The notes: generated by a model from the sequence alone, not told the origin. 64,000 bases of DNA from Rahnella sikkimica (GCF_002951615.1 NZ_CP019062.1:1550001-1614000); one strand, 5' to 3'; shown: positions 1-9,624, counted from the first letter of the stretch. Translations and numbers: made by a program.

Positions 1-1068
1 TTTGGCCAGAATCGCTTTGGCTTTGGCCGGATCATAGGTGTACGGCGTGTCATTCACCGCGCCCAGATAGCCTTCAGGCAGGAAGGCCTGATGCACCTGG
101 AACTGATTTTTCATCAGATCATGCGCGATGTGGTTGTAGTCGAACAGGTAACGCGCCGCTTCCCAGAAGGCCGGGTTGCCCAGCGCCGGAGAGGCTTTGG
201 CGTTGAATTGCAGGAAATACAGTGACGCATAAGGCACCGCCAGCGGCTTCACGCCTTTTTTGCCTTCGAGCGCCGCCATCTGGTCGGAACCGAGATTACG
301 CGCAATATCCGCATCGCCCTGCTCAATCAGCAGACGACGTGCAGCCGGATCCGGCACGTTTTTAATCAGAATGGTTTTCAGCTTCGGCGCGCCTTCCGGT
401 GAGGTCGGGTTCGCGGAAAGAATCACCACTTCATGCGGGATATAGTTACGGATCTGGTACGGACCGGAACCGGCAGAATGGTTGCTCAGCCACTGATGGC
501 CCAGATCGTCAGCGGTGGCATTGGCTTTCACCAGTTTGCTGTCAACGATGGAAGACACCGGTGCAGACAGCAGACTCAGCACGAATGACGGGCTGACATC
601 GGCGCTCCAGCTGATTTTGACGTGATGATCATCAATTTTGGTCAGGAAAGTATCGACGTTTTTGTCGGTCCATCCCAGTTGCGTCAGAATGAACGACGGC
701 TCGAGGTTCAGTTTCACCACGCGCGACAGCGAGAAAATCACGTCATCCGCGCTCAGCGGATTACCGCTGGCGAAAACGGCTTTCGGAGACAACGTGAACG
801 TCAGGCTGCGGTTATCTTTGCCCGCTTCCCAGGAGGTCGCCAGCGTCGGTTTTAAATCGATAGGATTTTTCGGGTCTGACTGCACCAGACGCTGATAAAG
901 GTTGTTGAACGCCTGAACCGTCGTCAGCTCAAAACCCTGCGCCGGGTCAAAGCTGGAGGTGTCATCAATGGATTGCGCGATAACCAGGGTATCCGGCGGC
1001 GTCGCAGCCTGCACAGAGAAAGTAGCCGCAATAGCCGTAAACAGGACGGACGGTAATAAAGCTTTCAT
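1..1068 (-). CDS. ABC transporter periplasmic peptide-type binding protein (partial, C-terminus cut by window edge)
   Basis: The reading frame is open from an ATG at 1068 to the left edge, giving 356 codons without a stop, so the C-terminus lies outside the window. Residues 1-22 form a typical Sec signal peptide (ends VQAAT). The mature part reads as a family 5 extracellular solute-binding protein (DppA/OppA/SapA type): an early IAQSIDDTSSFDPAQG stretch, a SADDVIFSL segment and a GSGPYQI segment characteristic of the family. It would bind peptides or a related ligand in the periplasm for an ABC importer whose permease genes are probably further left. The exact substrate cannot be told from this part. 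Confidence 0.8.
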   Translation of the reverse strand, partial: MKALLPSVLFTAIAATFSVQAATPPDTLVIAQSIDDTSSFDPAQGFELTTVQAFNNLYQRLVQSDPKNPIDLKPTLATSWEAGKDNRSLTFTLSPKAVFASGNPLSADDVIFSLSRVVKLNLEPSFILTQLGWTDKNVDTFLTKIDDHHVKISWSADVSPSFVLSLLSAPVSSIVDSKLVKANATADDLGHQWLSNHSAGSGPYQIRNYIPHEVVILSANPTSPEGAPKLKTILIKNVPDPAARRLLIEQGDADIARNLGSDQMAALEGKKGVKPLAVPYASLYFLQFNAKASPALGNPAFWEAARYLFDYNHIAHDLMKNQFQVHQAFLPEGYLGAVNDTPYTYDPAKAKAILAK

Positions 1069-1371
1069 CAAGACAGACTCTCCAAAGTAGCGAAATTGCT
1101 AACGTTGCATCAGTGTAAAGTTTCTTCAAGCTACCAGAAAGTCTGATAAATACTATCGTTATGCATATTTTGCATAACGTTATCTGTTAGGTTATTAAAG
1201 CGCCGGAACGGGGGCTGGCGGGGAATGTTACTGGACAAAAAGCGTTAAAATACTCCCTTTGTGTGTATGGGTAAGGAAGAAGGGTAAAATCAGAGGTTAC
1301 CAGGGAGAGGGTTGCAGAAAAGACGCAAAAAAAAGGCTGCGCAGTGCAGCCCGTCGTCATGTATTGGTTTT
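1069..1371. other. Intergenic region between the binding-protein gene and chaC
   Basis: About 300 bases with no convincing gene. It holds the promoter region of the binding-protein gene, read to the left, and the chaC terminator near 1327-1351. An AT-rich palindromic stretch around 1155-1185 (tatgcatattttgcataac) could be part of that promoter. This is not certain. Confidence 0.4.
1327..1351 (-). terminator. Rho-independent terminator of chaC
   Basis: On the minus strand a six-pair stem, GGCTGC / GCAGCC, with a five-base loop is followed by eight T. It lies about 20 bases beyond the chaC stop codon. Confidence 0.8.
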
Positions 1372-2061
1372 TTAACTCAGGCCGGGGACATCAAAACCGG
1401 GTGAAACCGACAGCAGCATTCTGACCTGTTTAACCAGTTCACTCATGCAGTCGTCGCGCATACCGTAATTGTTCAGCTCTTTTTCCAGGGCAAACAGATA
1501 TTGCGCGTTGGTCCCGAGCGGCCCGCTGGCCTGGGCAATCAGCGGCGCGATGACCTGATAATCGGTATCGGCTTCATACTGCGGATGCGACGGATCCATG
1601 ATAAACACCAGCGCGGTGACTTTGCGGCCATCATCGAGATCAAGCCCGCACCACGTCGGGCGATAGCAGCCGGTCACCATTTCGCGTTTCCACAGCAGCT
1701 CAAGTTCTTCATGCAGTTTTTCTTCCGGCAGACGGAATGCCAGACCGGTGGTCCTGCCACCGTCACGCAGCGCCAGCATACGCCCCGGCTGCGCATGAGT
1801 GCCGCGCCCGGATGTCAGACGTAAACAGAATGCGCGGTGATAGCCGTGCAACGTGGCTGGATGCGCCTCATCGGAATCAAAGACCGGGTTCCACATCAGG
1901 GAACCGTAGCCGAAAATCCACACCGGACTGTTGTCAGGGCGTCGCGCCAGAGTACAACTCAGGGAGGCAGCGCGCTGTTCAGGGGTCAGTAGCATCGATT
2001 CATCGATACTGCCGAATGCTGTCTTACAATCTGCGTTACGCAGGAAATCTCGAGTTAACAT
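1372..2061 (-). CDS. chaC: Glutathione-specific gamma-glutamylcyclotransferase (ChaC family)
   Basis: A 229-residue cytoplasmic protein of the ChaC family, which cleaves glutathione into 5-oxoproline and Cys-Gly. The family signature GYGSL is at residues 51-55, followed by WNP, and the length matches bacterial ChaC (about 230). The ATG at 2061 has a GGGGGA box just upstream. The gene stands opposite chaA across a long spacer. In E. coli chaA, chaB and chaC are neighbours, so the pairing supports the name, but no chaB is present here. A terminator follows the gene. The catalytic glutamate was not assigned with certainty. Confidence 0.88.
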   Translation of the reverse strand: MLTRDFLRNADCKTAFGSIDESMLLTPEQRAASLSCTLARRPDNSPVWIFGYGSLMWNPVFDSDEAHPATLHGYHRAFCLRLTSGRGTHAQPGRMLALRDGGRTTGLAFRLPEEKLHEELELLWKREMVTGCYRPTWCGLDLDDGRKVTALVFIMDPSHPQYEADTDYQVIAPLIAQASGPLGTNAQYLFALEKELNNYGMRDDCMSELVKQVRMLLSVSPGFDVPGLS

Positions 2062-2832
2062 TCATTCCCCCTTCTGTACCCCTTACTTTTGAACATGCCA
2101 TGCTGTTAACGCTGTGTTCTCCGCTGTCGTGGGTGCGAGTTATTCGTATTATCGGACGATCCCGGTGCTAACCTGAGGCCGCCAGCCAAATTATTAGGAA
2201 GTTTAGTATTCCCGTGCTTACTGGAACCTTATTCGTTTCTGTCGTTGCAATCAAGGTTGCGGGTGATCACAAAACGAAAATAAAGTGATTATTTTGTGAA
2301 CATTGTAAGAATGTTGACTTTTTGAGGTGTCATTTTTCCTGATCGACCTTTTTTATGCGGGTCATGTCGTACAGGTTCAGGTTCGTCACGATGATTGTGC
2401 GCGCATCTGCGGACAATCATCCGTCTGACTGCTACGCTCTGGGGGTCCTGCCGGATAAAACGGCATTTTTCAGTTCTTCAGGGTAAAAAACGCAAAAAAT
2501 CACGTCCCAACCCTGCAGAGATGGCGATGATTTACATAAACTGACGCATTACTGCCATTAAACACATAACTTAATTTAATTTACTGTTATTTATGATATT
2601 AATTTTTTAACAATCAAAATTAAGTAAAGAAAAAAACCCAGTTAATGCAAATTATCCCTCTACAAACACTAACTCAATGAACTTTCAATGACTAACATCA
2701 ATTATTTTCTGTTAACAGATTAATTTATCTACTATACTTAATGAGTTACATTTTTATGCTGCTATGCATTTTACTGACAACCGGGGACAGGCGGTTGTTA
2801 CTTCGTGAGCGTTTATAAGGAGAATAATCATC
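2062..2832. other. Long intergenic region chaC-chaA
   Basis: A 771-base spacer between divergent chaC and chaA. A short plus-strand hairpin with a T-run, TGCCG/CGGCA at about 2455-2471, looks like an intrinsic terminator and may end a short transcript. Across it runs a 31-codon ATG frame (2391-2486) without a good ribosome binding site. The right third, 2560-2760, is very AT-rich and probably carries the chaA promoter. No tRNA or recognised small RNA was found. Confidence 0.4.
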
Positions 2833-3933
2833 ATGGTGTCTTCACAGGAACATCCTAAAACCAAAACCCGCCATCAGGAATACTCCCTGATTTTCCCGAT
2901 TGCCGCCCTGATTGTTCTCATCTTCTGGGGCAACAGCAGTAACTTCGCCTCCGTTATTGGTATCAATTTAATCGCGCTGGTCGGTATTCTCGCCAGCGCC
3001 TTCAGCGTCGTGCGTCACGCCGACGTACTGGCACACCGCCTCGGCGAACCCTACGGTTCTCTGATCCTCAGCCTTTCAGTGGTCATCCTCGAAGTCAGTT
3101 TGATTTCGGCCCTGATGGCAACCGGTGACGCCGCGCCCGCGCTGATGCGTGACACATTATTCTCCATCATCATGATCGTTACCGCCGGTCTGGTGGGTGT
3201 CGCCCTGCTGCTTGGCGGGCGTAAATTTGCGACGCAATACGTCAATCTCGGCGGCATCAAACAGTATCTGATGGCGATTTTCCCGCTGGCGGTGATCGTA
3301 CTGGTTCTGCCTGCGGCCTTACCGGGCGGCAACTTCAGTACGCCACAGGCGCTGTTTGTCGCGGTGATTTCCGCCGCCATGTACGGCGTTTTCCTGCTGA
3401 TTCAGACCAAAACGCACCAGAGCCTGTTTATCTACGAACACGAAGATGAAGGCGAAGAAGACGGCCACGGAAAGCCTTCTTCTAAAAGCAATCTGACGCA
3501 CACGTTGTGGCTGCTGGTCCATCTGGTGCTGGTGATTGCCGTCACCAAATTCAACGCGAATCCGCTGGAAAGCCTGCTGACCGAACTGAACGCGCCTGCA
3601 CAGTTCACCGGTTTCCTGGTGGCGCTGCTGATTTTGTCCCCTGAAGGGTTGGGCGCGTTAAAAGCGGTGCTGAAAAATCAGGTACAGCGCGCGATGAATC
3701 TGTTCTTCGGTTCGGTGCTGGCGACCATTTCCCTGACCGTTCCGGCGGTTACGGTGATCGCCACCCTGACGGGTCAGAACTTAATTTTCGGGCTGGATCC
3801 GGCAAACATCGTAGTCATGCTGGCGGTGCTGATTTTGTGCCAGATTTCCTTCTCGACGGGGCGTACCAATGTGCTTAACGGCACAGCGCACCTGGCGTTA
3901 TTCTGCGCGTATATGATGATTATTATGTTGTAG
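2833..3933 (+). CDS. chaA: Sodium-potassium/proton antiporter ChaA
   Basis: A 366-residue inner-membrane protein with about eleven hydrophobic segments and two cation/proton exchanger (CaCA) repeats. The first repeat has GEPYGSLILSLSVVILE at 71-87, with the acidic residue at E87. The second repeat carries LSPEGLGALK in the last third. Between them is a charged cytoplasmic loop rich in Glu, Asp and His (about 202-214), typical of ChaA. It expels Na+, K+ or Ca2+ in exchange for protons, important at alkaline pH and high salt. The ATG at 2833 has AAGGAG ten bases upstream. A shared terminator separates it from convergent phoH. Confidence 0.93.
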   Translation: MVSSQEHPKTKTRHQEYSLIFPIAALIVLIFWGNSSNFASVIGINLIALVGILASAFSVVRHADVLAHRLGEPYGSLILSLSVVILEVSLISALMATGDAAPALMRDTLFSIIMIVTAGLVGVALLLGGRKFATQYVNLGGIKQYLMAIFPLAVIVLVLPAALPGGNFSTPQALFVAVISAAMYGVFLLIQTKTHQSLFIYEHEDEGEEDGHGKPSSKSNLTHTLWLLVHLVLVIAVTKFNANPLESLLTELNAPAQFTGFLVALLILSPEGLGALKAVLKNQVQRAMNLFFGSVLATISLTVPAVTVIATLTGQNLIFGLDPANIVVMLAVLILCQISFSTGRTNVLNGTAHLALFCAYMMIIML

Positions 3934-3963
3934 ACAGACATCATTGCAGGAAACACCCATAAG

Positions 3964-3990
3964 AAAGGCCGCTCACAGGAGCGGCCTTTA
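3964..3990. terminator. Bidirectional terminator between chaA and phoH
   Basis: Stem AAAGGCCGCTC / GAGCGGCCTTT with a four-base loop. It is flanked by A on the left and T on the right, so it can stop chaA (plus) and phoH (minus). It sits between two convergent stop codons. Confidence 0.85.
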
Positions 3991-4021
3991 TCATTTTACG
4001 ATGTTGCGATGTAAAGGTTAT

Positions 4022-4810
4022 TTACGAATAAGCATTCAGCGTTCTCTGGCACAACTCAGAGCGGACGCAGTCCTGTTTACCAAACTTAATGATGCCGACC
4101 ATCTCGTCTTCCTCGAAGCGCGAGAGTGCATCGCTGAGCCCCGATACAACTCCACGTGGTAAATCACACTGGGTAATATCACCGTTAACTATAACCGTCA
4201 CGTTTTCACCGAGACGCGTCAGGAACATTTTCATCTGACTGGCCGTGACATTCTGAGCTTCATCCAGAATAACCACCGCATTTTCGAAAGTACGCCCGCG
4301 CATATAAGCGAATGGCGCAATTTCAACCTTCCCTATTTCCGGCCGCAAACAATATTGCAGGAAAGAAGACCCGAGACGACGTAACAGAATGTCGTAGACC
4401 GGACGGAAATATGGTGCAAATTTCTCTGAAATATCGCCGGGCAGGAAACCGAGATCTTCATCGGCTTGCAATACCGGACGGGTAACAATAATCCTGTCGA
4501 TTTCTTTGTGAATTAATGCCTCTGCCGCTTTCGCAGCGCTGATAAATGTTTTGCCGCAACCGGCTTCACCCGTGGCAAAAATTAGCTGCTTATTCTCTAT
4601 GGCTGATAAGTAATGACCCTGAGCTTCGGTACGGGCTTCGATGGCGGACGAGTCGCGGGTGTCGCGAGCCATGCCAATCGATTCCAAACCGCCCATCTGT
4701 ACTAATGACGTCACAGATTCTTCCTCGCGCTGGCGGTGACTGCGTGAATCGCTACGAATGACGCGTTTGGCTTCACGGCGAGCTTTGATCACTGCTTTCT
4801 GTCTTCCCAT
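4022..4810 (-). CDS. phoH: PhoH family ATPase
   Basis: A 262-residue cytoplasmic P-loop protein. The Walker A motif GEAGCGKT is at residues 81-88 and the Walker B motif ILDEAQN at 181-187, with a TRP segment near 110 and the family's VNGDITQCDLPRG block in the last third. It matches the compact PhoH form starting MGRQKAVIKARREAKR. PhoH proteins bind and hydrolyse ATP and have a helicase-like core; the E. coli gene belongs to the phosphate-starvation regulon. No convincing Pho box was seen upstream here. The gene is a single unit, convergent with chaA. Confidence 0.9.
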   Translation of the reverse strand: MGRQKAVIKARREAKRVIRSDSRSHRQREEESVTSLVQMGGLESIGMARDTRDSSAIEARTEAQGHYLSAIENKQLIFATGEAGCGKTFISAAKAAEALIHKEIDRIIVTRPVLQADEDLGFLPGDISEKFAPYFRPVYDILLRRLGSSFLQYCLRPEIGKVEIAPFAYMRGRTFENAVVILDEAQNVTASQMKMFLTRLGENVTVIVNGDITQCDLPRGVVSGLSDALSRFEEDEMVGIIKFGKQDCVRSELCQRTLNAYS

Positions 4811-5493
4811 AGTGGCACCTTACAGTTTGATTCACTTAACGCTAAGGCATTATGCCCGCACGGTTATGTTTCACTAACAAATGAGGTTTTGGTCTCCTTT
4901 TAGACCAAGTACAGCCATTGAATATCGTGAAGAGGAAAATAGACCAAAGCGATTAAGAGATAATCTCTTGGCTGCTTTCTGTTCACAAGGAGGCATTGTC
5001 ATATCAGTTGAAAATAAACCTGTCGATAATGACAAACCGCTGACCCGCACAGTGAAATTGCCAGAATAAAAGCCATTGCGTTTCGCAGTTGTTTTAAAAG
5101 GGATGAAAGAGTCAGTTAAAGAACAGGGTTGTTGTAGCGTGGATGATAACTTCAGTAAAAATCGGTAGGAATACGCTGAAAAAATTTGGCTTGATATTGG
5201 AGAGTCGGAGGCCTTGCCCTCGTTTGCTTTTACGCGACAACAACGAGTCAGTGGGTGAAGCATGTTATTTTCATTCAACAGCCCAAACATGGACTTTACC
5301 ATTCGCGCTCCCCGCAGTGTTATTAACGGCAGTTGCCGGACACCTCGTGAAAACTGATACCGTACCGCTTTAAAACTACCGCCAGTTAATTTCAGTATAA
5401 TGACAGCTGAAACATTTGCGTTACCAAAATGTAAAAAAATTTGTGACTGGCGTCAATAGGATCAGGAGGATCTTTTTCAGATCCTCTCTCTGT
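4811..5493. other. Intergenic region phoH-CLC gene, possibly decayed coding DNA
   Basis: A 683-base spacer with no intact gene. On the plus strand an ATG at 4881 opens a 62-codon frame ending 5069. The same and neighbouring frames continue with protein-like pieces broken by stops up to about 5370 (for example VVLKGMKESVKEQG at about 5085-5130). This looks like an old gene remnant rather than a promoter region, but no family was recognised. An antisense frame of 142 codons over the same stretch has no supporting feature. Confidence 0.3.
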
Positions 5494-6756
5494 TTATTTT
5501 TTATCCGTGATTTTGTTGCATAAAGTCAGGGAGGCGACCGACCCGCTGACGGCAAAAAGGATCGGAATTAAGAAGTCATGATCCACCCGCGTGAACTCCA
5601 TAATCAGCACAATGGCGGTAATGGGCATTTTCATTGATGACGCCAGAAATGCCGCCGCGCCAATAATGGCAAATGCGCCCAGTGACGTTCCCGGCCAGTA
5701 AATATTCCACAGCGCCCCCAAAATACAGGCCAGCAATGCGCCGTTGGATAATCCTGGCGTCAGCAACCCGCCCTGCGCACCGGCGCGTAATGTGCTCCAG
5801 GTAATCACCAGTTTCCCGATCAGCACGGTGGCGGCCAGCGCCACGGTAATCTGATTATCAAAACTCAGCTGCGCCGGGCCTTTGCCGTTGCCCAGCAATT
5901 GCGGCAGCCAGCCCGCCAGAATGCCGATAAACGCAAAATTGAGCAGGTTATAGATAATCAGACGCGCATCGCGCGGAGCCTGCGCTTTCGCCCGGTTGGT
6001 CATCCGCGTAAATCCGTAGGCGGCAACGCCAAACACCGGCCCCATGACCGCTGACCAGACCAGCAAGGCGGGCGTAGTGTTCAGCTGCATCAGGTGATAT
6101 TGCGATTCGTTACCCAGCCCTGCCCACGCCACCAGCGCGGCAATAGAAGATGTCGCGATCGCAGGCAGCAACAGCGGCCAGCGGAATGCGCCGAGTAACA
6201 CTTCCAGCACAAACACCGCGCCGCCGAGCGGGACGTTATACACCGCCGCCAGCCCCGCGCCTGCACCGCAGGCAACCATGATTTGCGTTTCGCGCACCGT
6301 CAGCCTGAAGCGCAGCGACAGCCAGTTTGCGCTGACCGCACCGATTTCACGCGGCGCGACCTCACGCCCGAGCGGCGAACCGAGCGCCACCGTCATGATT
6401 TGCAGCAAGGCATGGATCGTCGTGCTGACAAACGGCATACGCGGGTTATCCGCTTTCACTGCGGCGGCGATGCTCACCAGCGGTTTTCCCCAGCGGTACA
6501 GCGCCCACCAGCCTGTACCGGCAATCGCGCCGCAGATAATCAGCACGATAAGCCGCCGGCTGCGCGTCGCCTCGCTGACACCCTGCAAAAAACTTTCACT
6601 GCTGATGATAAAATCCGGGCTGTAGCCGAAGGCCAGATGCTGGATGTAGTGCAGGATCAGCGCCAGCATCATGCCGCCAAGACCGGCTAACACGCCGGTA
6701 CACAATGTCGCGGCCGTCAGCCGCCATAACGGGCTGGAAATTTCGGGATTATTCAA
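5494..6756 (-). CDS. CLC-family chloride channel/transporter-like membrane protein
   Basis: A 420-residue polytopic inner-membrane protein of the CLC superfamily. The second family motif appears as GREVAP at 130-135, keeping the gating glutamate E132. The third reads GGLLTP at 329-334 (usual form GGIFAP), and near the end there is PITAIVLIMEFT. The first selectivity motif (usually GSGIP) is not recognisable; the matching place reads ADNPRMP at 102-108. It probably moves chloride or another small anion, perhaps in exchange for protons, but ion choice is open. There is no C-terminal CBS domain. The start is TTG at 6756 with GGAG eight bases upstream. It is a single gene next to the amidase. Confidence 0.8.
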   Translation of the reverse strand: MNNPEISSPLWRLTAATLCTGVLAGLGGMMLALILHYIQHLAFGYSPDFIISSESFLQGVSEATRSRRLIVLIICGAIAGTGWWALYRWGKPLVSIAAAVKADNPRMPFVSTTIHALLQIMTVALGSPLGREVAPREIGAVSANWLSLRFRLTVRETQIMVACGAGAGLAAVYNVPLGGAVFVLEVLLGAFRWPLLLPAIATSSIAALVAWAGLGNESQYHLMQLNTTPALLVWSAVMGPVFGVAAYGFTRMTNRAKAQAPRDARLIIYNLLNFAFIGILAGWLPQLLGNGKGPAQLSFDNQITVALAATVLIGKLVITWSTLRAGAQGGLLTPGLSNGALLACILGALWNIYWPGTSLGAFAIIGAAAFLASSMKMPITAIVLIMEFTRVDHDFLIPILFAVSGSVASLTLCNKITDKK

Positions 6757-6829
6757 CGCTGCTACTCCGCAGTTTGGTCAGATATTGGGATTCTCTAAAC
6801 AGCTTACAAAACATCAGTTAAACCGCACG

Positions 6830-7990
6830 TCAGCTCAGCAAATTATTTTTCTTTTCGTTGAGGAAATAACTGTTAATGCCGTCCGCCAGCGCCCTGGCCA
6901 TTTTCTCCTGAAAGACCGGCTCGCCGAGCAGTTTTTCTTCCTGCTTATTAGTGATAAATGACGTTTCCACCAGCACCGACGGAATGCGCGGGGATTTCAG
7001 CACGGCAAAACCGGCCTGCTCGGGATGCGGGCTGTGCATGTGATGCACCTTGATAATGTTAGACGCCAGATGACGGCCAAAATCCATACTGCGGTGAATG
7101 GTTTCATGCTGATCGAGATCAAAAAGCGTTTCTTTCAGGTATTCATCGTCGGTTTTAAAATCATTGTCATACAGCACATCCACGCTGTTTTCGCTCTGCG
7201 AAAGATAGCGCGACATTGCGTTGCCCGCACCGTGTTCTGACAGCGCAAAAACCGACGCGCCGGACACCTGATCGTTGGTGAATCCGTCGGCGTGAATGGA
7301 GATAAACAGGTCGGCTTCGTGCTGATGCGCCAGACTGACGCGGTGATACAGCGGAATAAACACGTCATCCTGGCGGGTCAGCACCGCATGAATGCCGTGC
7401 TGTTGATCCAGCAACGTTTGCAGCCGTTTAGCAATATGCAGAACCACGTGTTTTTCATACGTCCCTTCATTGCCAATCGCACCGGGGTCTTTCCCGCCGT
7501 GGCCGGGGTCAATCATCACCAGTAGTTTTTTTGGCGCCAGCGGTGCCTGGGTGGCTAAGGGCAAAGCCTGCGCCGCCGTTTGTGCAGCGGTACCCTCTTC
7601 CGTCACAGACACTTTCATCACGCCATTTTCTGTCGTGCGCGTGATCACCGGTTTGCCCTTCACCGTCAGCACGATGCGCGCCACATCCGGGCTGAAATGG
7701 GCGATGCGCCCTTCTTCAATCCACGGGAATTTCTGGCGAACCACCGTCAGTGCGTGTTCCAGTTCAGGCGGAAATGACGCCACCGGCATGTCGATCACCA
7801 CCCGTTCCGGTGCGCCGAGCATAAATACGCGGCTGCGCTTATCGGCGGCGGGCAAGGATACGGTAATCTGGCGCGCGTCTGACGTCAGCGAAACGCGCAC
7901 CGCCTTTTGTGCAGCAAACAGACGCGGTGACGTCAGCGACAGGCCGATGCCGAAAATCAGCAGTTTTCTGCGGGAATAGTTGATGGTCAT
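6830..7990 (-). CDS. amiC: N-acetylmuramoyl-L-alanine amidase, AmiC-like (Tat-exported)
   Basis: A 386-residue periplasmic cell-wall hydrolase. The N-terminus has a twin-arginine signal, SRRKLL at 6-11, followed by a hydrophobic stretch ending about residue 27. Next is an AMIN domain (about 28-130), which in AmiB/AmiC targets the division site. A proline/alanine linker leads to an Amidase_3 domain (about 155-380) with the zinc site: DPGHGGKDPG (H164), E179, SIHADG and VLVETSFITN. It cleaves the amide bond between MurNAc and the stem peptide and helps daughter cells separate. The AMIN domain excludes AmiA and the length favours AmiC over AmiB. Unlike E. coli amiC it is not beside argA, so a paralogue is possible. 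Confidence 0.82.
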   Translation of the reverse strand: MTINYSRRKLLIFGIGLSLTSPRLFAAQKAVRVSLTSDARQITVSLPAADKRSRVFMLGAPERVVIDMPVASFPPELEHALTVVRQKFPWIEEGRIAHFSPDVARIVLTVKGKPVITRTTENGVMKVSVTEEGTAAQTAAQALPLATQAPLAPKKLLVMIDPGHGGKDPGAIGNEGTYEKHVVLHIAKRLQTLLDQQHGIHAVLTRQDDVFIPLYHRVSLAHQHEADLFISIHADGFTNDQVSGASVFALSEHGAGNAMSRYLSQSENSVDVLYDNDFKTDDEYLKETLFDLDQHETIHRSMDFGRHLASNIIKVHHMHSPHPEQAGFAVLKSPRIPSVLVETSFITNKQEEKLLGEPVFQEKMARALADGINSYFLNEKKNNLLS

Positions 7991-8162
7991 AACAGTCTCA
8001 GGGCAGGCATCGTGATAACGCCGTTAACGATTTATCATGATGACATTACTGACGTTTTCAGGAGTGCGCGGGAGTATTAACAGGGCGTGAATTCGGTAAC
8101 GAACGGTAAAAAAGGTGACAGGCAATGTTCCTCCTCCGTGCGTGACGGAGGAGGAAAACAAC

Positions 8163-9470
8163 TCAGGCTTCGATCAGGGTTTGCCCCAGATAGTGATTTT
8201 CGTCTTTGATGCCCGGCAGTGTGAAGAAGAAACCGCCACCGACCGGACGGATATACTCTTCCAGCGGCTCACCGTTCAGGCGTTTTTGTACCGCCAGAAA
8301 ACCTTTCTCGAGATCATGCTGATAGCAGACAAACAGCAGCCCCATTTCCAGTTGCCCGGAATTGGTCACGCCCAGCGAATAGCTGTAGCCACGGCGCAGC
8401 ATCAGGTTATCGTCGGTTTCTTTGGTGCGCGGATTCGCCAGACGAATGTGCGCATCGAGCGGGATCACCTTCCCTTCCGGGTCTTTGCTGTAATCCGGCA
8501 CATCGTGCTCTTTTTCCATGCCCAGCGGCGCACCGGTCGCTTTGTGGCGGCCGAAAATCGTCTGCTGTTCCTGAAGCGGCGTGCGGTCCCAGAACTCGAC
8601 GTGGAACGGGATCAGACGCGCCGCCTGATAGCTGCCGCCGGTCGTCCAGCCCGGTTCGCCCTGATCGGCAGTCACCCAGATGGCTTTATCCATCAGCGGT
8701 TTATCTTTGGCATCCGGGTTCGCCGTGCCGTCTTTAAAGCCCAGCAGGTTAATCGGCGTTTCCTTACCCTGACTGCGCGCAGCGTGGGACGAAATAAAGC
8801 CGTCGCGACGCCAGCGCACGCTGAGCAAATCCGGCGTGTACTTGATGATGTCGCGCAGCGCGTGAACCACGGTGTCGCTGTTATTGGCGCAAATCTGTAA
8901 CAGCAAATCGCCGTGGCAGAGTTTGGCATCCAGGGAGTCATTCGGGAAACGCGCCATGCGCTGCAATTTCAGCGGTTTGTGAGCGGCTAAACCAAAGCGT
9001 TCGTCAAACAGTGAATCGCCCACGGAAAGCGTCAGGGTCAGGTTATCCGGGTAGATTTCCGCGCCCATCACACCCGAATCCATTGGCGGAAACTTCGGAT
9101 CCACCGAAGGCGCTGTGCCGCCGGTAGTCAGAAACGCAAAGCGCGTATCGAGCAGACGGAACAGACGCTCGAGATCAGCTTTGGTCGTCGCGAGAACATC
9201 AAACGCCACCAGCATCATTGACGCCTGCTGCGGCGTTAAAATCCCCGCCTGATGCTCGCCGTAATAAGGCTGCTTGCCCCAGCGTTCATCGGGAGAAACC
9301 GTGCCGGGTGTGTACTCTTTTTTGGCACCTGGTGCTTTTTCTGCCTGCGCACTGGCCGCGCCGCCGAGGGCAAATGCCCCGCCTAACAATCCCACGCCTT
9401 TCAGTAAACGGCGGCGTGAAGAAGAAGTCGCGTCCTGTTGTCCGGACTTATTATCGTTTTTATTGCTCAT
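8163..9470 (-). CDS. efeB: Deferrochelatase/peroxidase EfeB (Dyp-type, Tat-exported)
   Basis: A 435-residue periplasmic haem protein of the dye-decolourising peroxidase family. It starts with a twin-arginine signal (SSRRRLL at about 17-23) and an alanine-rich hydrophobic core ending near residue 43. The Dyp signature GFKDGTANP lies near 244-252, followed by the [15 protein letters not shown] block and the RRGYSY segment near the haem pocket. EfeB peroxidises or extracts iron from haem and works with EfeO and EfeU. It is the last gene of efeU-efeO-efeB. The spacer to efeO holds a 110-base palindromic repeat, so its translation is not coupled to efeO. Confidence 0.95.
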   Translation of the reverse strand: MSNKNDNKSGQQDATSSSRRRLLKGVGLLGGAFALGGAASAQAEKAPGAKKEYTPGTVSPDERWGKQPYYGEHQAGILTPQQASMMLVAFDVLATTKADLERLFRLLDTRFAFLTTGGTAPSVDPKFPPMDSGVMGAEIYPDNLTLTLSVGDSLFDERFGLAAHKPLKLQRMARFPNDSLDAKLCHGDLLLQICANNSDTVVHALRDIIKYTPDLLSVRWRRDGFISSHAARSQGKETPINLLGFKDGTANPDAKDKPLMDKAIWVTADQGEPGWTTGGSYQAARLIPFHVEFWDRTPLQEQQTIFGRHKATGAPLGMEKEHDVPDYSKDPEGKVIPLDAHIRLANPRTKETDDNLMLRRGYSYSLGVTNSGQLEMGLLFVCYQHDLEKGFLAVQKRLNGEPLEEYIRPVGGGFFFTLPGIKDENHYLGQTLIEA

Positions 9471-9512
9471 TGCTCTGCCTTAAAGGTAAACACCCCTGCG
9501 AAAAGGTGGGGT

Positions 9513-9621
9513 CTTGCTCCTTCCCCTGCTAAGGGGGAGGTTGGGAGGGGGTATTGCAGGCGACTACAGTGTATCCATTAATACCCCACCCCAGCCCTCC
9601 CCTTCGCAGGGGAGGGAGCAA
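9513..9621. repeat. 110-base G/C-run palindromic repeat, copy A (efeB-efeO spacer)
   Basis: An imperfect palindrome: its left part (TTGCTCCTTCCCCTG, then AAGGGGGAGGTTGGGAGGGGGT) pairs with its right part (ACCCCACCCCAGCCCTCC, then CTTCGCAGGGGAGGGAGCAA). A second copy with the same ends and the same ATTAATACCCCACCCC core lies between fliP and fliQ (46964-47073). Two copies in spacers of two unrelated operons point to a dispersed repeat family. The family was not identified by name. Confidence 0.8.
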
Positions 9622-9624
9622 AGA

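Noticed and set aside
8115..8900. A 261-codon plus-strand frame opposite efeB
   Set aside because: Shadow of efeB; residue pattern is the mirror of a real gene and not protein-like in its own right.
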